Below, piece after piece: positions 45,902 through 55,155 of a stretch of DNA of 64,000 bases. Every line of letters starts with the position of its first letter. Position 1 is the stretch's first letter. Both the position numbers and the translations under genes were made by a program. The stretch comes from Bifidobacterium imperatoris (GTDB taxonomy: Bacteria > Actinomycetota > Actinomycetes > Actinomycetales > Bifidobacteriaceae): assembly GCF_002860405.1 (NCBI RefSeq), contig NZ_NMWV01000002.1, positions 1-64,000 of the forward strand, in the 5' to 3' direction. Under the pieces are notes generated by a model that saw nothing but the letters and a program-made list of their open reading frames with translations, was not told the DNA's origin and did no database searches.

Positions 45902-47242
45902 TTACTTCGTTTGTTCGGTGATGATATCCTGCAGCTTATCGGTCAGATCGTTGAGTTCCTTTGATGGATTCGCGTTGTCTTCCGCATCCCTGAACTCATC
46001 GCTGAGTTTGGTTGAGGCATCGTAGGGGAACTGCAAATCATAGAATTTGCTGATGAGGCTATACATCTGGTCGTAGGCGTCGGTACCGTATTCGATGGTG
46101 TTCGGATCGCCCAACGTCTGCATTTGCTTGAGAATGTCGCTTGCCGAAGCTAAATAGTCCTTGAGTGATTTCGCATATTCCGGAATGCCGCTGACCTTGG
46201 AATCCGTGAGCTTATCCAAAGCGGCGGTGCATTCAGAAATGTAGGTATCGTACTCGCTGTAAAAACCGCTGTCATACAGTGATGCGGTAGGCGCTTCATC
46301 GCAAGCTTTAGTAGCTTCACTCATAGGCACGGCGGTGTCGGCAAGATTATTCGCCCAAGTGGAGAATTTCTTAGCCTTGGCCTGATACTTGTCAAACGCC
46401 TGCTTGACATCCTCATCCTTCTGATAGGCCTTCATCTGAGTGAACTGAGTGTTCGCATCATCGAATGCCTTCACCTTGGTTTTGATTTTGGCTGCATCAT
46501 CCTTAGTGAATTTGGAGGATGAACTATACGACGTAGCCATAGCATCAACCAGGCTGGCGGAAACCTTGCTGTACTTCGTGTACATTGCCGTGGTTTGCTG
46601 GTGCGCGTCAATATAGTCGTCTTGAGTGAGCGAACCGGGCTTCACCACGAACACCACAATAAGAATGATGACGACGACAGCTGCAACAGCGCCAACGATG
46701 ATGCCGATAAGCGACTTCTGCGAGAGTTTCTTCTTAGGTGCCGGAACGCCAGGTTGCTGTGGATAGCCGGGAATTGGATGGCCAGGTGGCACTGGTGCGC
46801 CGGGACGCGCAGGCATGGGCTGCTGCCATACCGGAATGTTGTGCCCCGGTTGTACAGGCTGCCCCTGACTATTCGGCGCGAATTGATGCTGATTGGGAAT
46901 TGGCTGGCCCGATTGCTGCCAAGGCGCGGACTGCCCGGATGGTCCTTGAACAGGCTGCTGTGGGTAATAGTGCGGCTGGCCTGGCTGGTTAACCGGGCTA
47001 GTCTGGTTTGGCACCGGCTGTTGCCAAGATGCTGGTGATTGTTGCCAAGGTTGTGGCTGCTGCGGCTGCACCGGAACAGCCTGTTGTTGCCAGGGCTGAG
47101 GCTGACTCAGCTGAGGCTGATTGGGTAGCGGTTGCGCTGGCCCGGAAGCAGGTTGGGTATCAGGTGCTGGAGTTGTCGATTGATCGAACGGTATCTGCTC
47201 ATTGCTGTGCTTGGCATCGTCTCTGGTATGTTCATCGCTCAT
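45902..47242 (-). CDS. Pro/Gln-rich membrane protein with extracytoplasmic coiled region
   Basis: The 446-residue protein begins with about 170 cytoplasmic residues very rich in Pro and Gln (QPQPWQQ, QPVQPG and similar repeats). One membrane helix follows (about 178-202, IIVGAVAAVVVIILIVVFVV), then an extracytoplasmic, Lys/Asp/Ala-rich helical domain. This layout (proline-rich tail, single helix, outside domain) is common among actinobacterial envelope or division-associated proteins. GAAAGGAC precedes ATG 47242. No enzyme motif is seen; function is unknown. Confidence 0.8.
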   Translation of the reverse strand: MSDEHTRDDAKHSNEQIPFDQSTTPAPDTQPASGPAQPLPNQPQLSQPQPWQQQAVPVQPQQPQPWQQSPASWQQPVPNQTSPVNQPGQPHYYPQQPVQGPSGQSAPWQQSGQPIPNQHQFAPNSQGQPVQPGHNIPVWQQPMPARPGAPVPPGHPIPGYPQQPGVPAPKKKLSQKSLIGIIVGAVAAVVVIILIVVFVVKPGSLTQDDYIDAHQQTTAMYTKYSKVSASLVDAMATSYSSSSKFTKDDAAKIKTKVKAFDDANTQFTQMKAYQKDEDVKQAFDKYQAKAKKFSTWANNLADTAVPMSEATKACDEAPTASLYDSGFYSEYDTYISECTAALDKLTDSKVSGIPEYAKSLKDYLASASDILKQMQTLGDPNTIEYGTDAYDQMYSLISKFYDLQFPYDASTKLSDEFRDAEDNANPSKELNDLTDKLQDIITEQTK

Positions 47243-47461
47243 GAACGTGAGTCCTTTCTCTCAGCATTCGCCTTAGCCCAACTTTGGACTCCCCAAAAGT
47301 GAATGCGTACACACAGCCTATCACCGCTTGTGATGGTTCAGAAGGCAACGGTGGTATTTCGCAGATTGCCAGAACAATGTGTGCGGGTTGCACGTTACGG
47401 CTGGTATGCCTCGTCATCGTATATATTGGTGTGGTTGGTACGGGCGGAAAGCGGGAATAAC

Positions 47462-49666
47462 ATGAAGCGGATTGTGGCGGGCATTGTGGCGCATGTGGAC
47501 GCTGGAAAAACCACACTATCCGAGGCGCTGCTATATCGTTCCGGTGAGATCCGCAAGCTTGGCCGCGTGGATCATGGTGATGCCTTTTTGGATACGAATG
47601 CGTTGGAGAAGGCGCGAGGCATCACCATTTTCGCGCATCAGGCGTTGGTGGAACACGGCAATCTCAAGCTCACATTGCTGGATACGCCGGGCCATGTGGA
47701 TTTTGCCGCCGAAACCGAGCGTGTATTGAATGTGCTGGATTACGCGATTCTGGTGGTCTCCGGTACTGATGGTGTACAGGGCCATACGGAAACGTTGTGG
47801 CGCTTGCTGGCGCGGTACCGTGTGCCGACGTTCATCTTCGTCAACAAATGCGATGCTGCAGGGTTTGATAGGGAAGCGGTGCTGGCGCAACTGCGCAAAC
47901 GGTTAAGTGATGCGGTGTTCCCATTTCCGCAAATCGATGATTGTGCCGATGCCACAGTGGATTTCGGCAATGACGCTGAAGACATCGCCACGCTTGATGA
48001 GCAGGCGATGAATGAATACCTGGAACAAGGCGTAATAACGATTGAACGAGTACGTCGGATGGTTCAATCGCGTGAGCTGTTCCCCGTATACTTCGGCTCG
48101 GCTTTGAAGCTCGAAGGTGTGGAGGAATTCCTTGACGGCATGGAGGTATTCACTCGGGAGCCTAATTGGCCGAATGATTTTGGTGCGCAAGTATTCAAAA
48201 TCGCGCACGATAATCAGCACAATCGTATGACATGGTTGCGCGTAACCGGTGGCGTACTGAAGGCCAAAGCAATGGTGAGCGGTAATGCTGCCGGCGCGTT
48301 TGCACAGTCGGATGGCGAACAGTGGCAGGAAAAAATCGATCAGGTACGTATCTATAACGGAGCCAAATTCGAGACCGTGACTGAGGTGTCGGCAGGCGGC
48401 GTGTGTGCGGTCACCGGTCTGACCCATACATTCCCGGGGGCCGGATTGGGTGCTGAATCCAATGCCGAAGCGCCGGCATTGCAGCCAGTGCTCACCTATA
48501 CGGTATTGCCGGCCGAGGCAGCTGGTCTGTCTGACCTCGCGGCTTCCGGCAAAACATCAGCGACGGGGGAGCGCGGCAATACAGCGCCCGATGGTGAGGA
48601 TACGGAAGAATCCGCTGATGCTCAGGAATCATCACCCACCGAGCCGGTGATGCGCCCGAAGTTTGATGATTTGACTTTGCATAAGGTACTTGCCGCCTTG
48701 CGTGAACTTGAGGATGAAGATCCGCTGTTGCATGTGGTTTGGGTGGAACGTCTGCAGGAAATCCATGTGCAGCTGATGGGTGCGGTGCAACTGGAGATTA
48801 TTCAGCAGACATTGTCCGAACGATTCGGATTGGATGTGGTCTTTGGTGCAGGTTCGATTCTGTACCGCGAAACGATTACCGCGCCGATTGAAGGCGCTGG
48901 ACATTTCGAACCATTGCGTCACTATGCCGAAGCGCATATTCTGCTGGAGCCCGGGGAGCCGGGCAGTGGCGTGAACGTAACCTCTGCTATGTCCGAAAAC
49001 GATTTGGATCGCAATTGGCAGCGACTGATTCTCACCCATTTGACCGAACGTGAACATGTGGGCGTGCTGATTGGGGCGCCACTTACCGATATCAAGATGA
49101 CCTTGGTGGCTGGCAAAGCACATTTGAAACATACGGAAGGCGGTGACTTCCGCCAAGCCACGTACCGCGCGATTCGCCAAGGATTGATGGAAGCACATGC
49201 CGGTGTGATTGGCCATCCGCAAACGCCGGTTGATGAACGCCCGGATACCAGTGAAGCGGGCAATTGCCGCATTCTGGAACCGTGGTATCGGTTCAGGTTG
49301 GAAGTGCCGAGCGAGATGATCGGCCGTGCGATGAGTGATATTCAGCGTATGGCAGGCACTTTCGATTCACCTGCTGATGATGGCGAATATGCGATGATTA
49401 CGGGTTCCGCTCCAGTTTCCGAAATGCGTGATTACGCAATGGACGTCAGCCAGTACACGCATGGCCGCGGCCGATTCTCCGCAACTTTCGGCGGATACCG
49501 GCCATGCCATAACGAGAATCAGGTGATTCGCGCAGCGCAATATGATCCGGAATCAGACTTGGACAATACTCCGGATTCGGTGTTCTGTGCCCACGGAGCC
49601 GGCTACCCAGTCAAATGGTACAAAGTGCCCGAATTCAAACACCTCGATTACGCCTACCAAATCTGA
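47462..49666 (+). CDS. Tet(M)-like translational GTPase
   Basis: The 734-residue EF-G-related GTPase has G1 AHVDAGKTT, G2 GITIF, G3 LDTPGHVDFAAE and G4 VNKCD near the N-terminus, and EF-G domains II-V after it, like the ribosomal protection proteins Tet(M)/Tet(W). About 60 acidic and polar residues (roughly 365-425) extend the region between domains II and III. A GGCGGGAAT-type site lies before ATG 47462; the frame is open from 47303 without a better start. Chromosomal proteins of this kind occur across bifidobacteria; tetracycline resistance is not proven by sequence. It overlaps the convergent esterase gene by 13 bp. Confidence 0.88.
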   Translation: MKRIVAGIVAHVDAGKTTLSEALLYRSGEIRKLGRVDHGDAFLDTNALEKARGITIFAHQALVEHGNLKLTLLDTPGHVDFAAETERVLNVLDYAILVVSGTDGVQGHTETLWRLLARYRVPTFIFVNKCDAAGFDREAVLAQLRKRLSDAVFPFPQIDDCADATVDFGNDAEDIATLDEQAMNEYLEQGVITIERVRRMVQSRELFPVYFGSALKLEGVEEFLDGMEVFTREPNWPNDFGAQVFKIAHDNQHNRMTWLRVTGGVLKAKAMVSGNAAGAFAQSDGEQWQEKIDQVRIYNGAKFETVTEVSAGGVCAVTGLTHTFPGAGLGAESNAEAPALQPVLTYTVLPAEAAGLSDLAASGKTSATGERGNTAPDGEDTEESADAQESSPTEPVMRPKFDDLTLHKVLAALRELEDEDPLLHVVWVERLQEIHVQLMGAVQLEIIQQTLSERFGLDVVFGAGSILYRETITAPIEGAGHFEPLRHYAEAHILLEPGEPGSGVNVTSAMSENDLDRNWQRLILTHLTEREHVGVLIGAPLTDIKMTLVAGKAHLKHTEGGDFRQATYRAIRQGLMEAHAGVIGHPQTPVDERPDTSEAGNCRILEPWYRFRLEVPSEMIGRAMSDIQRMAGTFDSPADDGEYAMITGSAPVSEMRDYAMDVSQYTHGRGRFSATFGGYRPCHNENQVIRAAQYDPESDLDNTPDSVFCAHGAGYPVKWYKVPEFKHLDYAYQI

Positions 49667-50313
49667 GGGCGAACGAAGTTGTTTGACTCCAGGAACCGTT
49701 GAATATCGCGCATTTCCGGCATGTTGATGGAGTGCGCCATACCAGGGTAGATCTGCTCGGTCAGTTTGCTATGGGCAGCCCAGAAGTCACTCATGGCCTG
49801 TACATCGGCAACAGGGAAAATATCGTCGATTGCGCCGTGGCCATAGAACACCGGGCGTTGCAGGGTCTTGAGTTCTTCATCGCCGGGCATTGCGCCCGGA
49901 GCTAGCCAGCCGGAGCAGGAGACAGCGGCCGCATACCGTTCAGGGTTGAAGCGCAGCATATGGCAGGCCAATAGCCCACCTTGCGAGAATCCCAGCGTCA
50001 CCACGGGGCGACTGGCAGGAATGTTCTCACTGACCCACGTATCGATGGCTTGCGCGGCTTCGAGCGCTTGGTGTTCGAGCGAAGTGCCTTCCGGCACGCC
50101 CTCGTGAGCCCAATCGCCAAACCATGTGTACCCCATGCCATAAGCGATAGGTGCCTGCAAACTGGCGTAATCAGCCGAGCCCGCGCCGCAATAGTTCAAT
50201 AAATCAGGCAAATCATACTCATTGGAACCCCAACCATGCAGCAGCAGGAACACAGGAGCGGAATCCGGGCCCTTCAAACGGGTCAAAGCCTTCGTGATCT
50301 TCATAATTTCCAT
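49654..50313 (-). CDS. Alpha/beta hydrolase, phospholipase/carboxylesterase type
   Basis: The 219-residue serine hydrolase has the oxyanion segment LLLHGWGSNEYDL, the nucleophile in GFSQGGLLA, an Asp in GAIDDIFPV and the His in GMAHSINM. This matches the small YitV/YpfH-type esterase family, acting on short acyl esters. ATG 50313 or ATG 50304 (MKITKAL) are both possible starts with poor ribosome sites. The 3' end overlaps the Tet(M)-like gene by 13 bp. Confidence 0.88.
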   Translation of the reverse strand: MEIMKITKALTRLKGPDSAPVFLLLHGWGSNEYDLPDLLNYCGAGSADYASLQAPIAYGMGYTWFGDWAHEGVPEGTSLEHQALEAAQAIDTWVSENIPASRPVVTLGFSQGGLLACHMLRFNPERYAAAVSCSGWLAPGAMPGDEELKTLQRPVFYGHGAIDDIFPVADVQAMSDFWAAHSKLTEQIYPGMAHSINMPEMRDIQRFLESNNFVRPQIW

Positions 50314-50353
50314 AGTCTAGTAGCCTCATCGCTCACACTGCACTCATAAGACC

Positions 50354-50455
50354 CTATAACCAACCTCTATAACCAAACGGTATCGTTGAGCGCTGAAATA
50401 CTTTACGATTACCAGCGGGGGCTTGAATATATCGATTATTCAGCCCCCGAATCGT
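50354..50455 (+). promoter_or_regulatory. Leader of the first amino-acid ABC operon: direct repeats and a long hairpin
   Basis: CTATAACCAA is repeated with a 13-bp period at 50354-50363 and 50367-50376. Downstream, ACGATT (50405-50410) and AATCGT (50450-50455) enclose GGGGGCTTGAATA (50417-50429) paired with TATTCAGCCCCC (50437-50448), a stable hairpin followed by a T-rich stretch. It is about 110 nt before the permease start, so an attenuator is possible. The 62-codon frame at 50386 overlaps this structure and is not called. Confidence 0.5.
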
Positions 50456-50566
50456 TTCTTGCACATGATGCCTTGTCCGATTGCGGCATCGTGATCATGA
50501 TGAACGCCATTGAAGAGACTAAGAGACAACAAGACATGAGAGAGCTGAAGAGAAAGGAGTGCGTCC

Positions 50567-51226
50567 GTGGCTTTTGACTGGTCATTTGTACAACGCTACG
50601 CACCCTTCTTCGTCAACGGCACCCTAATGACCATATTCATTTCGGTGTTTGGCATCCTGCTTGCCATCGCAGTGGGACTGATTTGTGCTGGCATAGAAAT
50701 CGCTCGTATTCCAGTGGCCCGTCAGATAGTGCGCGTGTACATTGAGCTGAGCCGTAACACCCCGCTGCTGGTGCAACTGTATTTCCTATACTTCGGTCTG
50801 CCCAAGCTGGGTGTGGTCTGGTCGGCCGAAACCTGCGCCATCGTCGGTCTCGGATTCCTTGGCGGCTCCTATATGGCCGAAGCCATGCGCGGCGGATTGG
50901 AATCAGTGCCGAATGTGCAGCGCGAAACCGCTTATGTGCTGGGCTTGACCCCACTGCAATCCATTACCCGAGTAGTGCTGCCGCAAGCCATTTCCACCGC
51001 GGTACCCGGACTGGTGGCCAACGTGATCTTCCTGTTCAAGGAATCCAGTGTGGTTTCCGCCATCGCGCTCGCGGACGTGATGTATATGGCCAAGGATCTG
51101 ATCGGCATGTATTACAGCACCTATGAGTCACTGTTCATGTTGATCGTGGCCTACTTGGTGATTCTGCTGCCGATTTCCATCTTTGGCACATGGCTGGAGC
51201 GGAGGTTCGACTATGCACGGCGCTGA
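50567..51226 (+). CDS. Polar amino-acid ABC transporter permease
   Basis: The 219-residue HisM/GltK-type permease has five helices and the EAA loop (YMAEAMRGGLESVPNVQRETAYVLGLTPLQSI...VVLPQAI) that contacts the ATPase. The conserved SRNTPLLVQLYFLYFGLP is typical of glutamate/glutamine importers. GTG 50567 has GAAAGGAG 10 nt upstream. Its 3' end overlaps the second permease gene by 13 bp. It forms an importer with the ATPase and binding protein downstream. Confidence 0.92.
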   Translation: MAFDWSFVQRYAPFFVNGTLMTIFISVFGILLAIAVGLICAGIEIARIPVARQIVRVYIELSRNTPLLVQLYFLYFGLPKLGVVWSAETCAIVGLGFLGGSYMAEAMRGGLESVPNVQRETAYVLGLTPLQSITRVVLPQAISTAVPGLVANVIFLFKESSVVSAIALADVMYMAKDLIGMYYSTYESLFMLIVAYLVILLPISIFGTWLERRFDYARR

Positions 51227-51887
51227 AATACTGCTTCAGCCGGGAGTCTTCCCCCGTTTGCTGCAAGGACTGTGGGTCACCGTTTGGATTGCCGGCGTAT
51301 CTGTAGGCGTATCCATTCCCGTGGGCCTGCTGGTCGGCTAGCTGATGACATTGAAGAATCCGGTGGTGCGCGCCATCATGCGCGTTTACCTTGACTTCAT
51401 TCGCATCATGCCGCAGTTGGCCTTGCTATTCCTCGCCTACTACGGTTTTGCCCGCTGGTTCGACTGGAATCTGGATGCCACCGGTGCTTGCGTGCTCGTG
51501 TTCATTCTGTGGGGCGGCGCGGAACTTGGCGATCTGGTGCGCGGTGCATTGCAGTCGATTCCCAAAGCGCAATACGAATCCAGCTATGTGCTTGGTTTGA
51601 GCCCGTGGCAGACGTTCTCCCGCGTGATTCTGCCGCAGGCTGTGCGCAGACTGCTGCCGGCCAGCGTGAACCTGGCCACGCGCATTGTGAAAACCACTTC
51701 ATTGGCTGTGCTGCTTGGTGTGGTCGAAGTGATCAAGGTGGGCCAGCAGATTATCGACGCCAACCGCTTCCAATTCCCCACAGGCACCCTGTGGATCTAT
51801 GGAGCAATCTTCTTCATGTACTTCATTGTGTGCTGGCCGCTATCCATCGTGGCCCGCCGTCTGGAAAAGAGGTGGTCACATGACTGA
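51214..51887 (+). pseudogene. Second amino-acid ABC permease gene with a 1-nt deletion and an in-frame TAG
   Basis: Conceptual joining gives MHGAEILLQ(P)GVFPRLLQGL...VGLLVG*LMTLKNPVVRAIM...RRLEKRWSHD, a normal partner permease. Two lesions break it. One base is missing near 51240 (CAGCGGGAGTC where CAGCCGGGAGTC fits the family), and TAG occurs at 51339-51341 in the downstream frame. An internal ATG at 51345 could give a 180-residue product missing the first helix, but it has no ribosome site. Two lesions in one gene favour decay over sequencing error. Confidence 0.85.
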
Positions 51888-52734
51888 ACAAACCCTGCCC
51901 AACGCAGTCAATTCCGAAGCTATTGCAGCATTCGAGACTTCCAGGCCTTCCGCGGTATCCGACTGCAAAGGTTTCGAAGTCAAGCATTTGGTCAAGCAGT
52001 ATGCCAATGCGGACAAGCCGGTACTGGACGATATCTCCTTCAAAGTAGAGCACGGCACCGTGCTGGTGGTGCTCGGGCCCTCCGGCTCCGGAAAATCCAC
52101 GCTATTGCGCACTCTCGCCGGTCTTGAGCCGATTCAGGGCGGCACCATCTCCATCAATGAGAAGGTAATTGACGAAGGCAAGCCCGGCACTGAAAAAGCC
52201 GGACGCTCCAATCGTTCCAGTGAATTGCGTACGCGCATCGGCATGGTGTTCCAAAGCTACGACCTGTTCCCGAACAAAACCGTGCTGGGCAACATTACGA
52301 TGGCTCCGGTGCTCGTACAGAAGCGAGACAAGGCGGAAGTCGAAGCTGAAGCGCTGAAGCTACTCGAACGAGTGGGCCTTGCCGATCGCAAGGACGCATG
52401 GCCGCACGAGCTTTCCGGCGGTCAGCGGCAGCGCGTCGCCATCTGCCGAGCATTGATTCTGCACCCGGAAGTACTGCTGCTCGATGAGATCACCGCAGCA
52501 CTTGACCCGGAAATGGTGCGTGAAGTGCTTGACGTAGTGCTTGAACTGGCCAAGGCCGGGCAGACCATGCTCATCGTGACCCATGAAATGCAGTTCGCCT
52601 GCGCTATTGCCGACCATGTGATTCTGCTGGATGGCGGCCACATCGTCGAGGAATCACATGATGCTCACGCGTTCTTTGCCCACCCGCAAACCGAACGCGC
52701 CCAGCAGTTCCTGCGCACCTTCGAATTTGAGTGA
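51880..52734 (+). CDS. Amino-acid ABC transporter ATP-binding protein
   Basis: The 284-residue ATPase has an N-terminal extension of about 40 residues, then Walker A GPSGSGKST, signature LSGGQRQRVAICRA, Walker B VLLLDEITAAL (Ile in place of the usual Pro of DEPTSAL) and H-loop VTHEM. ATG 51880 has AAGAGG upstream and overlaps the end of the broken permease gene by 8 bp. It belongs to the GlnQ/HisP group. The binding protein gene follows 77 nt downstream. Confidence 0.92.
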   Translation: MTEQTLPNAVNSEAIAAFETSRPSAVSDCKGFEVKHLVKQYANADKPVLDDISFKVEHGTVLVVLGPSGSGKSTLLRTLAGLEPIQGGTISINEKVIDEGKPGTEKAGRSNRSSELRTRIGMVFQSYDLFPNKTVLGNITMAPVLVQKRDKAEVEAEALKLLERVGLADRKDAWPHELSGGQRQRVAICRALILHPEVLLLDEITAALDPEMVREVLDVVLELAKAGQTMLIVTHEMQFACAIADHVILLDGGHIVEESHDAHAFFAHPQTERAQQFLRTFEFE

Positions 52735-52811
52735 CTTCATAACTGAACTGGATAACTGAATACCCATCACAACCAAGAAATAAATAGCAATAAGAGAGAA
52801 GGGAAGAGCCA

Positions 52812-53717
52812 ATGACCATCAAGATTGGCAAAGCTTTCAAGACAATCATCGCCACCGGAGCGGCCCTGATGATGGCCGTCTCCGTGGCCGCATGCGGTCC
52901 GAGCGCCGGAACCCCGTCCGATTCCGCATCCTCCGATTCCAGCTCCTCCAGCTCCAGCGCAAACGCCAAGGCCCGCACGCTGGATGAGATCAAGAAGAGC
53001 GGCAAGATCAAGATTGCCGTCTTCTCCGATAAGGCTCCGTTCGGCTATGTGGACCAGGATGGCAAGTACCAGGGCTACGACGTGGTCTTCGCCGAGCGTC
53101 TGGCCAAGGATTTGGGCGTTGACGTGGAATACACTTCGGTAGACCCGGCCGCTCGCGTGGACGTGCTCACCTCCAACAAGGTGGATTTGGTGCTCGCCAA
53201 CTTCACCGTGACCGATGAGCGCGCCGAAAAGGTGGACTTCGCCAAGCCATACATGAAGGTGGCGCTCGGCGTGGTCTCCCCAGAGAACGCTCAGATTACC
53301 GATGTGAGCCAGCTGGATGGCAAGACCCTGATTATCGCCAAGGGCACCACCGCCGAAACCTGGTTCGAGAAAAACGCTCCGAACGTTACGCTGCAGAAGT
53401 ACGACCAGTATGCTGACGCCTACAATGCACTGCTGGACGGCCGCGGCGACGCCTTCTCCACCGACAACACCGAGGTGCTGGCTTGGGCCAAGGCCAACAA
53501 GGGCTTCAAGGTGGGCATCACCCACTTGGGCGATGATGACACCATTGCTCCCGCCGTGCAGAAGGGCAACAAGGAGCTGCTCGACTTCGTGAACGAGGAA
53601 ATCGCCAAGCTTGGTGAAGAGAACTTCTTCCACAAGGATTACGAGCAGACCCTCGAGCCGGTCTACGGCGACGAAGTCGACCCCGATGAGATTGTGGTAG
53701 AAAACGGAGAGGTCTGA
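52812..53717 (+). CDS. Amino-acid ABC transporter substrate-binding lipoprotein
   Basis: The 301-residue lipoprotein has a signal peptide with lipobox VAAC (Cys28), a Ser-rich linker and a type II periplasmic-binding fold (IKIAVFSDKAPFGYVDQDGKYQGYDV; LVLANFTVTDERAEKVDFAKPYM). It is typical of polar amino-acid importers (GlnH/GluB). The Arg in TDERAEKVDF and an Asp in FSTDNTE would contact the alpha-amino acid. A ribosome site GGGAAG precedes ATG 52812. A strong terminator follows. Confidence 0.93.
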   Translation: MTIKIGKAFKTIIATGAALMMAVSVAACGPSAGTPSDSASSDSSSSSSSANAKARTLDEIKKSGKIKIAVFSDKAPFGYVDQDGKYQGYDVVFAERLAKDLGVDVEYTSVDPAARVDVLTSNKVDLVLANFTVTDERAEKVDFAKPYMKVALGVVSPENAQITDVSQLDGKTLIIAKGTTAETWFEKNAPNVTLQKYDQYADAYNALLDGRGDAFSTDNTEVLAWAKANKGFKVGITHLGDDDTIAPAVQKGNKELLDFVNEEIAKLGEENFFHKDYEQTLEPVYGDEVDPDEIVVENGEV

Positions 53718-53748
53718 TACATAGCCTTCCATAACCAACACATATAAC

Positions 53749-53772
53749 AACGCCGGCCTTAAGGCCGGCGTT
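53749..53772 (+). terminator. Rho-independent terminator after the first ABC operon
   Basis: Perfect 10-bp arms AACGCCGGCC (53749-53758) and GGCCGGCGTT (53763-53772) with a TTAA loop are followed by TTGCG. It lies 31 nt after the binding protein stop. Confidence 0.95.
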
Positions 53773-53858
53773 TTGCGTTATGGTCGAAATTGTGCCAAGC
53801 AAGGAATGTCCTTGCCACATAAGGCCAATGAATTCTAGCAACTCAAAGGGGGTGCGCA

Positions 53859-55091
53859 ATGACCAGGTTCAACACTCAGCTTGTCCACGGACTGCCGGTT
53901 GACGATAACAACACCGGAGCCGTGAACCCGCCGATCTACAACTCCACGACATATGCCTTCGAGAGGGTCGATGCGATGCCTCGCTATGACTATGCTCGAA
54001 GCGGCAATCCAACCCGCGATTTTCTTGAGCGCCAAATCGCGCAGCTCGAGGAAGGCACGCGAGGATTCGCCTTCGCTTCCGGCCTTGCCGCGATTCACGC
54101 CGTGCTTTCCATCTTCAAGCCGGGCGACCGCATTGTAGTGGGAGACAATATCTACGGTGGTACTTACTCGCAGCTCAATGAATTCTTTACCCGCTGGGGC
54201 CTGCAAGTCGACGCTGTCGATACACAGGACCTGACCGCTCTCACCGCAGCCGTGCAGGGCGATCCCGAGAACGGCATCGCGCCAGCACAGGCCGTCTACT
54301 TTGAAACCATCACCAACCCATTGCTCAAAGTCAACGATGTGCGCGGCATCGCCGCAGTCGCCCACCGTTTCGGCGCGCTGACCATCGTGGATAACACATT
54401 CGTCACCCCATATCTGCAAAAGCCGCTTTCCCTCGGTGCGGACGTGGTGATTCACTCCGCCACCAAGTACTTGGCTGGTCACTCCGACGTGAACGCCGGC
54501 TTGGTAGTGGCATCCGGCGAGGATTTGGCCAACCGTATCTACTTTGCGCAGAATCGTCTGGGTGGCGTTCTGGCGCCGGCCGAATGCGATGCGGTACGCC
54601 GTGGCATTCAGACCCTCGCTCTGCGCATGGATCGTCAGCAGGAGAACGCGCTCGCCGTGGGTCGCTACCTGCTCGCTCACCCACTGGTGAAGTCCGTGCA
54701 TTACCCAGGTCTTCCAGGAGCCGGAGACCAGCGTCTTGCTGCCAAAGGTTTGAAGGGTGCCGGTGGCGTACTGAGCTTTGAGGTTGTTCCGGGAGTCGAT
54801 CCCGCGGACCTGCTCAATAATCTGCATGTATTCCGTCTGGCCGTTTCACTGGGCGCGGTCGAATCCCTGGCCGAACTGCCTTGTCGTATGACCCACTTCG
54901 AACTGCCACGCGAAGAACGCCTCAAAGTCGGTATCACCGATGAACTGGTACGTCTGTCTTTGGGCATCGAAGATGCGGCCGACCTCATCGAAGATTTGGG
55001 ACAGGCGTTCGATATCGCCTATGAGCAGTACCTCAAGCGTCATACCGGCTCTGACGTGTTTGCACAAATAACGGAGGAGGCATTCGCCTGA
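53859..55091 (+). CDS. Cystathionine gamma-synthase/lyase-like PLP enzyme
   Basis: The 410-residue PLP-dependent enzyme belongs to the Cys/Met metabolism family (MetB, MetC, CGL). The PLP lysine is in SATKYLAGHSDV (Lys203), with FASGLAAIHAVL and YARSGNPTRD as further signatures. AAGGGGG lies upstream of ATG 53859. Whether it makes cystathionine (MetB), cleaves it (MetC/CGL) or both cannot be told by eye. It is followed by a second PLP enzyme of the same superfamily, 65 nt away. Confidence 0.9.
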   Translation: MTRFNTQLVHGLPVDDNNTGAVNPPIYNSTTYAFERVDAMPRYDYARSGNPTRDFLERQIAQLEEGTRGFAFASGLAAIHAVLSIFKPGDRIVVGDNIYGGTYSQLNEFFTRWGLQVDAVDTQDLTALTAAVQGDPENGIAPAQAVYFETITNPLLKVNDVRGIAAVAHRFGALTIVDNTFVTPYLQKPLSLGADVVIHSATKYLAGHSDVNAGLVVASGEDLANRIYFAQNRLGGVLAPAECDAVRRGIQTLALRMDRQQENALAVGRYLLAHPLVKSVHYPGLPGAGDQRLAAKGLKGAGGVLSFEVVPGVDPADLLNNLHVFRLAVSLGAVESLAELPCRMTHFELPREERLKVGITDELVRLSLGIEDAADLIEDLGQAFDIAYEQYLKRHTGSDVFAQITEEAFA

Positions 55092-55155
55092 CGCCTGGCG
55101 AATACACAATACACTTCCCAGACTATCGCAGACATGAATTGGGGCTGACATACAT

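Noticed and set aside
50386..50577. 63-codon ORF upstream of the first ABC permease
   Set aside because: It overlaps the long leader hairpin and has no ribosome site, and its product shows no amino-acid run typical of a leader peptide.
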